DNA of 64,000 bases from JBCDHN01 sp965224535 (lineage in GTDB: Bacteria; Verrucomicrobiota; Verrucomicrobiia; Verrucomicrobiales; DEV007). The position numbers were made by a program, and so were the translations under genes. Where the stretch lies: positions 75,783 to 139,782 of the forward strand of contig CBDCZR010000026.1 in assembly GCA_965224535.1 (NCBI GenBank), read 5' to 3'. Each line of letters starts with the position of its first letter. The stretch's first letter is position 1. The notes beneath the pieces are model-generated. The model saw nothing but the letters and a program-made list of their open reading frames with translations. It made no database searches and had not been told where the DNA came from. Shown piece after piece: positions 57,962 through 64,000 of this stretch.

Positions 57962-58649
57962 ATCGGGTAAGCCGGAGGTTTGAACTCCGGCCCCCCACAC
58001 CACCGTACGTACGGATCCGTATACGGCGTTTCCAGTCAGTCAATGCCGATCCCACGTGATCGGCGAAGGGCCGCATCCCCATGAACTCTCTTTCTCTGCC
58101 CAACTCCCATACTCGGTAAGTGGCTCCCCCGGTCGGGTTCAACGCCTTGAGTGGGCGGTTAGGTCGGTTCATCTGACTAGTTCGGTCCTTCATCGGGCGG
58201 TTCCTCCGTTGGGCGCACTGCGCCGTCCAGTTCGTTTCCGCCATTTGGTGAGGCCTCCGGTTTCTTTGTTTATACGGGCAGCTCAATGCCCCCGGGCTCG
58301 TTTTCCACGACTACTATGACCTCGGCTGACTCCCTGGCCAGGCATCCCCGGCCAGGGTCTCCCCAGGTAAGGTGCGTTGTTCTTCGCCACACAACCGCCG
58401 CATTTACCTGATGGGTTGAATCGAACGGTTTTGCTGTGTTGTGCCAGCTCACCTGACCCATCCGGCCTCGTATGCGGTTCTTGTTCATCGGCTCGTGGCT
58501 TTCGCATAGCCTTCCTTCCCACGACCCGGTTACCCGACCGCAGTTGGCTTCTGCCAGTGTTTCTGGTTACTCTGATTTTCATCATTTCAGCATCGATTCT
58601 CACACCGGGGACTTGCACCCCGTTAAAACAACGCCCATGCTGGGCACAC
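57962..58649 (-). mobile_element. Group II intron copy 2, full length, no ORF
   Basis: Starts on the minus strand at GTGTGCCCAGCATGGGCG (58649), has the early AACGGGGTGCAAGTCCCCGG stem and ends ..CCGGCTTACCCGAT at 57962. 688 bp with no reverse transcriptase, so it would need an enzyme in trans. The 5' exon ends CTTGT and the 3' exon begins TCGCTT, so ligation restores TTGT-T, the group IIC-attC target. One base of domain V differs from copies 1 and 3 (GAAACGCCG). Confidence 0.85.
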
Positions 58650-58769
58650 ACAAGTCGGCGCTGACCAACCCGCTACCGCTCCGGAGTCGAAGTCGGAGGA
58701 TAAGGAGAAACCTAAACTAGAATCGGAAGCGCGCTCCCGGTAGCGGGTGGCAGGCCTTGGACGTTGAAC
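58650..58769 (+). other. attC site interrupted by intron 2 (right part)
   Basis: With the left half ..AGCGA (57957-57961) the joined box reads AGCGAAC. Internal arms ACCCGCTACCG (58668-58678) and CGGTAGCGGGT (58738-58748) pair perfectly. The R' box is GTTGAAC (58763-58769). Confidence 0.65.
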
Positions 58770-59177
58770 TAAGCCTCGTTTTCCGAAGCAGAGGCGCGAA
58801 GCGGGTGGTGAAGTTTTAGGATGGGCGTCGGGGATAAAATTTGGCAAGGTGGAGCCGCCGAGCCGCCGCAAACCATGACTCCCCTGAAAGCCAGGCGATG
58901 AAGACGAACCCACCAATCCGCTCCAAACCGAATCGGCCTGTGTTGCGGCAGCGCCCCGCCGTGCACGCCCGGCGGCGAAAATCACACTTTCACCACCGGT
59001 TTCGGCTCCGCTCCTGTGGCCCGCGCGCAACGCGGGTCACAGGACGGACCACCCCGATCCCGTGGCACACCTCCAGGCGCGTCATCCCTGCGATCGGACC
59101 TTGACGTGGCGAGGAACGCACTGATACATTCCCCCCCAGGAAGCCGGCTGACCGTTAACCTGTCGGCCGCCGGCTCA
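58770..59177 (+). other. Cassette 3: no convincing gene
   Basis: This 408-base cassette has only poor-quality ORFs (an Arg/Pro/His-rich 69-codon frame from ATG 58898). It is higher in GC than its neighbours. It may be a non-coding, promoter-bearing or decayed cassette. GTGGCCCGCGCGCAACGCGGGTCAC (59017-59041) is a hairpin. Confidence 0.4.
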
Positions 59178-59271
59178 GTTCAACAGGCAAGTATGCCATG
59201 AAGCCGATCACCCCGAATCTGAAACTGGAAGTCAAACGCGGCTTCACGGCATACTTGCCTTAACGTTCTCC
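59178..59271 (+). other. attC site before cassette 4
   Basis: R'' GTTCAAC (59178-59184), then a 21-bp near-perfect palindrome: the left arm 59186-59206 starts AGGCAAGTATGCC, and the right arm 59239-59260 ends GGCATACTTGCCT (one mismatch). The terminal box is GTTCTCC, which is not canonical. ATG 59278 follows by six bases. Confidence 0.65.
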
Positions 59272-59277
59272 AATAAA

Positions 59278-59856
59278 ATGAGCCGCACACTGATCGCTCT
59301 TTTCTGTTTCTTAGTCGTTGCGTGCCAAGCAGGGAAGAATGTCGCTTTGACCGACGGCAATCCAGAGCCGGTGACGCTTGAGGTATTCAATTCTCTGAGG
59401 ATACCCGCTCACCGCGTGAAAATCCGCCTTGAGACCGACAGGAGGATGTCGGTCGAGATACAGAACCGGAACGAGGAAGCTCAGATTTCCGAACGAACTC
59501 TTGAGGTGGGCGAGATGGCCTCTGTGCAAGGATTGGCAAGGCGAATCGATTGGAAGCATGTGGCACGGGATGATGTTCTCGGACTGGACGGAACATCAGT
59601 TCGAATCCGTTATCGTGGTGAAGATTACTCCGTTTGGACACCGAGTGATGATACCGGAAAGAGACGATTGAGCGAATTCCTGAAGCTGAAGAAGGAATTG
59701 TTTCGATTAGGTGGGCTAACCGAAGCCGGCTTGCCGCAAAAACCAGAAATGGAGAACAAGGCGTCGCTCCTGACACCTGCCCCGCCGCGAGTTCGAACGG
59801 TCATGACAATTCAACCATCAACCCAGAGTCGAAGCCTCGCTCTCAGCCAGGTGTAG
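59278..59856 (+). CDS. Cassette 4: putative lipoprotein, unknown
   Basis: MSRTLIALFCFLVVACQAG has a lipobox-like VVAC, so a lipoprotein of the outer or inner membrane is likely. The 192-residue remainder is hydrophilic with a central beta-rich part (VTLEVFNSLRIPAHRVKIRLE, RRMSVEIQNR, GTSVRIRYRGEDYSVWTP). No family recognised. The last codons run into the following attC site, which is common for cassette genes. Confidence 0.65.
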   Translation: MSRTLIALFCFLVVACQAGKNVALTDGNPEPVTLEVFNSLRIPAHRVKIRLETDRRMSVEIQNRNEEAQISERTLEVGEMASVQGLARRIDWKHVARDDVLGLDGTSVRIRYRGEDYSVWTPSDDTGKRRLSEFLKLKKELFRLGGLTEAGLPQKPEMENKASLLTPAPPRVRTVMTIQPSTQSRSLALSQV

Positions 59857-59875
59857 GAGGACTTCGACGTTGATA
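59816..59875 (+). other. attC site after cassette 4
   Basis: CATCAAC (59816-59822) to GTTGATA (59869-59875). Arms GTCGAAG-CCTC and GAGG-A-CTTCGAC pair with one extrahelical A, the asymmetry expected in attC hairpins. 60 bp, about the shortest attC length. Confidence 0.75.
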
Positions 59876-59914
59876 TGGCTTATAAAATGCGTATTGATAC
59901 AATGAAATGAAGAC

Positions 59915-60198
59915 ATGGAAGATAATCAGAAGGATCAGCATTTTTTGCGTTTGTTGTGCCAGTCTTGATCGGACTTGGGATCACATGTTTTTCGATGATC
60001 AATTCTTTCAACAGATTGACTGACGGAAATAGTGCTCCTGAAACACTAGCAGGAGATATATCCACGGCGATGCGATTTACCTCGACTGGCGTAGGCATTG
60101 CTCTACTGGCGCTACCCATAATAATCATTTCGACGATTCGATTGCGAAAAATCAACGAATCGAAACTGATGGAGAACTCTACCCCACCAACAGCCTAA
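59915..60198 (+). pseudogene. Cassette 5: ExbB/TolQ-like small membrane protein, frameshifted
   Basis: ATG 59915 reads MEDNQKDQ and then, with a one-base shift in the T-run at 59941-59946, FFAFVVPVLIGLGITCFSMINSFN..DISTAMRFTSTGVGIALLALPIIIISTIRLRKIN. The ISTAMR.T..GVGIALLALP motif resembles the channel helices of MotA/TolQ/ExbB proteins, but only about 94 residues are present. As it stands, a stop falls after 17 codons. Either a homopolymer sequencing error or a real frameshift. Confidence 0.5.
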
Positions 60199-60266
60199 CA
60201 AATCAGCGCAGCCAATATGATACCCTCCAAAGTCGGGTATCAGATGACTGGCTTCAATCGTTCGGC
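60193..60266 (+). other. attC site after cassette 5
   Basis: R'' GCCTAAC (60193-60199), near-palindromic arms around GCCAATATGATACC and GGTATCAGATGACTGGC, R' GTTCGGC (60260-60266). 74 bp. Confidence 0.75.
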
Positions 60267-60314
60267 TAAGAAAACTCACTCGTATGTTCCGCGTAATCAT
60301 TCATCATAGTTGCA

Positions 60315-60908
60315 GTGCTCGGCCAGATGACTGGCCGGGCAGACGAAAATCCACATTCGAAACCGCCAGAGAAGATTGAAGCCGCTTATGCTGCACCGGC
60401 GGAGATGAGAAGCTATTTTCTCCACATTCAAGCATTGGAACCCCGGTGGCTCTACGTGAAGCAGATCCAGAATTGGTTTCCGATCAAAAGTCACACTTCT
60501 TATGTAGCTAGAATTGTAGCCGAGCCGACTCCAATCGACCAAGACCTTAAAGCCGAGTTTGAGAAATTGGCGCAGACGTCGAATGACGCAAAGAAAGAGA
60601 TCGAAATTGGCCCAATGTTGGGGCCAGAGGCTGCATACGTTATATTTAATTCGGAGAAGAAGCCAGTTCTAATAGTCTACAGGCAATTTGGCGTGTTGTG
60701 CAGTTCCCATCCGAATTCGGTCTCAGGAAACGATACGTTTCAGGCTTTTGACGGCTGGACGAGCTATAACGTGAGTTCAGCGATCTCAAGCTTCCTGGAA
60801 GCGATAGAGCCAGAGAAGCACATCTATGAGACGCCGTTCATTAAGTGGAAGGGCGACTCAAACGACGATCCATTCGCAAAAGCCGAATCGGGTAGGCCGG
60901 AGGTTTGA
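60315..60908 (+). CDS. Cassette 6: exported protein, unknown, ending inside an intron
   Basis: 197 residues, no family recognised. A hydrophobic run just before the GTG start in the same frame (SFIIVAVLG) suggests that the real start was upstream (ATG 60283) with a one-base frameshift, giving a signal peptide. The body has protein-like pattern (MRSYFLHIQALEPRWLYVKQIQNWFP, AAYVIFNSEKKPVLIVYRQFGV). The stop at 60906-60908 lies 20 bases inside intron copy 3; the last seven codons are intron-encoded. Confidence 0.6.
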   Translation: MLGQMTGRADENPHSKPPEKIEAAYAAPAEMRSYFLHIQALEPRWLYVKQIQNWFPIKSHTSYVARIVAEPTPIDQDLKAEFEKLAQTSNDAKKEIEIGPMLGPEAAYVIFNSEKKPVLIVYRQFGVLCSSHPNSVSGNDTFQAFDGWTSYNVSSAISSFLEAIEPEKHIYETPFIKWKGDSNDDPFAKAESGRPEV

Positions 60909-61572
60909 ACTCCGGCCCCCCACACCACCGTACGTACGGATCCGTATACGGCGGTTCCAGTCAGTCAATGCCGATCCACGTGATCGGCGAAGGGCCGCAT
61001 CCCCATGAACTCTCTTTTTCTGCCCAACTCCCATACTCGGTAAGTGGCTCCCCCGGTCGGGTTCAACGCCTTGAGTGGGTGGTTAGGTCGGTTCATCTGA
61101 CTAGTTCGGTCCTTCATCGGGCGGTTCCTCCGTTGGGCGCACTGCGCCGTCCAGTTCGTTTCCGCCATTTGGTGAGGCCTCCGGTTTCTTTGTTTATACG
61201 GGCAGCTCAATGCCCCCGGCTCGTTTTCCACGACTACTATGACCTCGGCTGACTCCCTGGCCAGCCATCCCCGGCCAGGGTCCTCCCCAGGTAAGGTGCG
61301 TTGTTCTTCGCCACACAACCGCCGCATTTACCTGATGGGTTGAATCGAACGGTTTTGCTGTGTTGTGCCAGCTCACCTGACCCATCCGGCCTCGTATGCG
61401 GTTCTTGTTCATCGGCTCGTGACTTTCGCATAGCCTTCCTTCCCACGGCTGATTGCTCAGCCGCAGTTGGCTTCTGCTAGTGTTTCTGGTTACTCTGATT
61501 TTCATCATTTCAGCATCGATTCTCACACCGGGGACTTGCACCCCGTTAAAACAACGCCCATGCTGGGCACAC
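60887..61572 (-). mobile_element. Group II intron copy 3, full length, no ORF
   Basis: 686 bp, minus strand, start GTGTGCCCAGC at 61572 and end CCTACCCGAT at 60887. Very close to copy 2 throughout. The left flank is GCCGA and the right flank ACAAAAAC, so the joined plus-strand site reads GCCGAACAAAAA: an R'' box split at the same point as in the other copies. Domain V reads GAACCGCCGTATACGG. No intron-encoded protein. Confidence 0.87.
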
Positions 61573-61696
61573 ACAAAAACGTTGTAGCCGACCCGGTGGA
61601 TCGGTGCTAGACTCGTCTCCGCACCAGCCTCCTACGTCGGCTGGCGCTGCGCTCGGCGAGCGTCTCTTGCCGGGCGGCACACCGTAAACGTTAGGC
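61573..61696 (+). other. attC site interrupted by intron 3 (right part)
   Basis: Continues from GCCGA at 60882-60886. Contains imperfect arms with GTTGTAGCCGACC and GGCTGGCGCTGCGC, and ends AAACGTTAGGC with R' GTTAGGC at 61690-61696, seven bases before ATG 61703. About 130 bp when joined, VCR-like in length. Confidence 0.65.
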
Positions 61697-61702
61697 CAAG
61701 AA

Positions 61703-62488
61703 ATGAGTAAAGTTGTCCCATTTGTTGTTGGAGTGGCAATTACCTTGGGAATGGTTTGGGATTCACGACGAGATTCTTAAACCGACCGGCCCGACTCACC
61801 CAATGAAACTCCAAGCACACCCGTAAGACTGCTGTTAGACTCTTTTAGCTCCGATCCTACTTTTCTCACGGAATATTTCAATTTGGAGGAGATCTTTCTG
61901 AGTGATGCCTCATTAGAAAGTCACGAAGATAATCCTGAAATAGCTAAAATTCTAGATTCGTATCATCTTTATAGTGGTAGAACCGCGACATGGGACGAGA
62001 TCTTTGCTCTAAGGAGACGTGATGGCGATTTTGAGCTTGTTTATTGTTGCACCAGCGTAACGCCATATGCGTTTCTTAGCGCCGACCACATTGTCGCGGC
62101 AAACGGCGCCCCCGCCGTTAATAAACTCATGACTATCAATGAGGTGAAACAGGGCGAAGATGGATTGGGCAGGAGACGTGTTGAGTACCGTAGCGGCGAT
62201 AACCGCCTGGAAATCTCATATCAAGAGGCTGAGATTGGCCGAGGTGATCCTCCCCCGTGGCCCAAGGGAAATTTGTTGATGATCCTTTATTCGAAGGGTG
62301 GCTGGGACCCCCTTTACATGCAACCCTACAACCGCACCGCGCCGGACGGCAAGGAAAGCGAAGCTGGCAAGGTCATGATTTTCTCTCTTTGGAAAATGGG
62401 CTCGCGCAATTGGCGGCTATCAGCTGATCCGATATTCGAGATGGACGCCACATTTCTCAGAGAACCTGGCGCTCATAGTCTCCCTTGA
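61703..62488 (+). pseudogene. Cassette 7: exported protein with an in-frame stop
   Basis: ATG 61703 encodes a signal peptide/anchor (SKVVPFVVGVAITLGMVWDS) and hits TAA at codon 26 (61778-61780). The same frame then stays open to 62488 (..TPVRLLLDSFSSDPTFL..NLEEIFLSDASLESHED..). A single base change would restore a 261-residue exported protein; otherwise TTG 61883 starts a 201-residue cytosolic form. No family recognised; NTF2-like fold is possible from the pattern ATWDEIFALRRRDGDFELVYCC. Confidence 0.55.
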
Positions 62489-62503
62489 AATACTGCGCAA
62501 CAG

Positions 62504-62628
62504 GCCTAACAGCGCTGGAGTCCGACCGGGGCCCCGCTTTGTGGTTGACTTCTCAGAATAATTCGAGAGGTTCTCATTGCAATCAACCCGCGCTCTCGGG
62601 CCCCGGCGGCTCAGCGCAAACGTTATGT
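62504..62628 (+). other. Terminal attC site of the array
   Basis: R'' GCCTAAC (62504-62510), long arms starting AGCGCTGGAGTCCGACCGGG and ending GGGCCCCGGCGGCTCAGCGC, R' GTTATGT (62622-62628). 125 bp, the classical long chromosomal-integron type. Confidence 0.85.
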
Positions 62629-62940
62629 GTAAAGAGAAAAATGATGGAGGTTTGTGATGCGGCGGAGGCGAAGGCAGGAGGGACGCAAGATTCTCCCAGA
62701 TGAGTTCGGAAAAGAGATGATGAAAATGGATTAGTCGTTAGGATGCGGCGGGTTTCGGCGGTGGCGTTTTGCCCACGCCTTCAACGCAAGGAAGACGAAG
62801 AGGATTGGGTTCTCGGACTGCCACGGTTCTTGGTTTACTCAATTCCCCATCGCCTTCGACGTAAGACGTAAGGAAGATGAAGGAGATTTTGGCTTAGGGT
62901 GTTTGGAAGGCGTTTGGGTCGCGAGTTGCAACTCGCTGCC
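62629..62940. other. Gap after the cassette array
   Basis: No convincing gene; a 20-codon ORF at 62641 is not supported. Two related degenerate stretches, CTTCAACGCAAGGAAGACGA and CTTCGACGTAAGACGTAAGG, occur at about 62779 and 62847. A perfect 16-bp palindrome GCGAGTTGCAACTCGC lies at 62921-62936, five bases beyond the stop of the permease gene; it could end that transcript. Confidence 0.4.
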
Positions 62941-64000
62941 CTACTCGTGGCGCAGCGCGTCAATCAGCTTCTCCCGCAACATCCAGCGCGCCGCCAGCCA
63001 GCAAAAGAGCAGGCCGCCCAGCAAAATCAGCGCATTTAGCACGACGAGCAGGTTGACCGGCAAATCCGTTGCCCGCGCCGATAACGTGGGCAAAACGGCC
63101 AAAAATCCGGCCGCGACGCCCAAAATCACGCCGAAAACGTGGAGAAACCAGTGCTCGGAGACGACGAGCCGGCCCAATTTGGCCTTGGTGAAGCCAACCG
63201 CTTCCAGCAAGCCCATTTGTCCGCGGCGCTCCAAAATATTGCGGCTGACGACGACGCCGAGCCCGACCGTGCCCAGCAATAATCCCAGCCCGCCGAGCGT
63301 GGAAAAAATGCTGAGGTAGGTGTTCTGCACGGCGTTGAATTCGTTGAGCCGCTGCCAGGTGGGGACGAGTTCCAGCCCCTGGTCTTCCAGCATGCGCGTT
63401 AGGGTTTCGCGGTGGCGGTTGCCGCTCTCTTCGTCGGCCTGATCCATGAGGAAAAACTGGTAGCCGCCGGCATCCGGGAACAGGCGGATGAAGTTGCTCT
63501 CGGCGATGACGACGCTGCCCTGAAAAATCGAGTTGTCGATGAATCCGGCGACCCGGACGTGGAAATGGCCGCCGCCCGGGGCCGGGTAGGTCAGTAAATC
63601 GCCGATGCCGACTTTTAGCGCGTATTGGGCCGTGCTTTGGTCCAAAATTCCCGGGACGATCGGCTCGAATCCCGGTTGCCCGCCGACAACGACGGGTTTT
63701 TCGGGGATTTTGTCGCTCAGCAACTCCCAACCCGTGCCGGCGGTGAAGGTGAAGGCGTCGCGGACGGCCAATTCCGCGGGATCGACGCCCAAAACGCGGG
63801 GATCTTGGGCGCGGTTCAGGTTCAGGCAACTGGCGTCGTCGCCATTGCTGACGCGAAACTGCACCATCCGAAAATCGTCCGGCGCGCCGGCCAACGCGTC
63901 GATTCCGAAGATTTGGCGGCCTTCGTCGGTGTTGAGGTCCTCGTAAATCGGCAGGGTTGATTCGCCCAAAAACGCGAACCCGCCCGTACCGGAGGTTCGT
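62941..64000 (-). CDS. FtsX/MacB-type ABC transporter permease, 5' end outside the window
   Basis: The C-terminal FtsX domain is clear: helices around TYLSIFSTLGGLGLLLGTVGLGVVVSRNILERRGQMGLLEAVGFTKAKLGRLVVSEH, then LHVFGVILGVAAGFLAVLP and LLVVLNALILLGGLLFCWLAARWMLREKLIDALRHE. The periplasmic part precedes it. The frame continues beyond 63969 to the window edge (TSGTGGFAFLGES), so the gene is partial. Exporter of lipoproteins, macrolides or other substrates; unknown here. Confidence 0.88.
   Translation of the reverse strand, partial: RTSGTGGFAFLGESTLPIYEDLNTDEGRQIFGIDALAGAPDDFRMVQFRVSNGDDASCLNLNRAQDPRVLGVDPAELAVRDAFTFTAGTGWELLSDKIPEKPVVVGGQPGFEPIVPGILDQSTAQYALKVGIGDLLTYPAPGGGHFHVRVAGFIDNSIFQGSVVIAESNFIRLFPDAGGYQFFLMDQADEESGNRHRETLTRMLEDQGLELVPTWQRLNEFNAVQNTYLSIFSTLGGLGLLLGTVGLGVVVSRNILERRGQMGLLEAVGFTKAKLGRLVVSEHWFLHVFGVILGVAAGFLAVLPTLSARATDLPVNLLVVLNALILLGGLLFCWLAARWMLREKLIDALRHE

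Larger units (their letters stand above)
55185..62628 (+). mobile_element. Integron-type gene-cassette array without integrase (CALIN-like)
   Basis: Six or seven short plus-strand cassettes, each mostly one small ORF, separated by sites with an R'' box (RYYYAAC-like), internal near-palindrome and an R' box starting GTT. R' boxes end at 55191, 56310, 58769, 59271, 59875, 60266, 61696 and 62628, each 4-50 bases before the next start codon or usable ORF. No intI is present in the window. Three ORF-less group II introns interrupt attC sites on the opposite strand. Cassette genes are lower in GC than the core genome and resemble one another little, as cassettes do. Confidence 0.78.

Noticed and set aside
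59017..59041. GTGGCCCGCGCGCAACGCGGGTCAC as an intrinsic terminator
   Set aside because: No T-run follows on either strand; it is simply a GC-rich hairpin.
58623..59104. ORFs of 65-135 codons in cassette 3
   Set aside because: Low-complexity Arg/Pro/His-rich composition on both strands and overlap with attC arms.
55648..61575. ORFs inside the three repeated 690-bp units (for example 115-175 codons)
   Set aside because: They lie within the group II intron RNA; the open frames are by-products of the structured sequence and contain no reverse transcriptase.

Overview
The window looks like a chromosomal segment of a GC-rich Verrucomicrobiota (or closely related PVC) bacterium. The evidence is the mix of sulfatases, DUF1501, DUF1552 and DUF1588-type cytochrome proteins, Tat-type twin-arginine leaders, FtsH, DUF4058, DUF2853 and large kinase-ATPase-TPR proteins. 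This lineage call is inferred from gene content; no rRNA or tRNA gene is present to test it. The only stable RNA I recognise is tmRNA.

Layout. 1-2442: an unknown protein cut by the window edge and a Tat-exported SMP-30-type lactonase. 2555-2908: tmRNA. 2909-6600: a decayed, lower-GC accessory segment next to tmRNA, with an unknown ORF, a deleted ISKra4-type IS and remnants of an RloA/RloB-like pair. 6638-17648: a frameshifted LamG-like protein, a CoA-transferase, a polysaccharide/sulfate-type cluster (double sulfatase fused through a VHL-like domain, DUF1588 cytochrome, DUF1552) and a YbdG-type channel. 17712-21053: two alpha-toroid (squalene-cyclase/prenyltransferase-like) genes with a RelE toxin-antitoxin pair between them. 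21068-27538: small repeats, an AddB-like nuclease with an overprinted C-terminus, an FAH hydrolase, a SelW-like selenoprotein read through UGA, and trpD. 27611-38942: yqgE, ftsH, rdgB, toxin-antitoxin relics, a Ser/Thr kinase-ATPase and a VWA protein. 38968-47585: a gene split by a TA-flanked MITE, an aldo/keto reductase, DUF4058, isochorismatase, an NMP-kinase-like protein, a frameshifted sulfatase, DUF1501 and DUF2853. 47912-54910: a two-ORF IS, VapBC-like genes, uxaC, a dynamin-like GTPase, a truncated partner and an IS110 relic.

55185-62628 is the most unusual part: an array of small, lower-GC, mostly secreted or membrane cassette genes, all on the plus strand, separated by attC-like recombination sites. 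No integron integrase is visible in the window. Three copies of an ORF-less group II intron (about 690 bp, one truncated) lie on the opposite strand. Each intron breaks the first attC half-site at the same place, which is the known behaviour of group IIC-attC introns. The last segment, 62941-64000, is an FtsX-type ABC permease running off the window.

How the genes may work together: sulfatases, DUF1501/1552/1588 proteins, uxaC, the FAH hydrolase and SMP-30 suggest growth on sulfated, uronate-containing polysaccharides (inference). Many accessory genes carry frameshifts, stops or insertions, so the accessory segments are either decaying or contain assembly errors. Reads over the frameshift sites would separate these two explanations.
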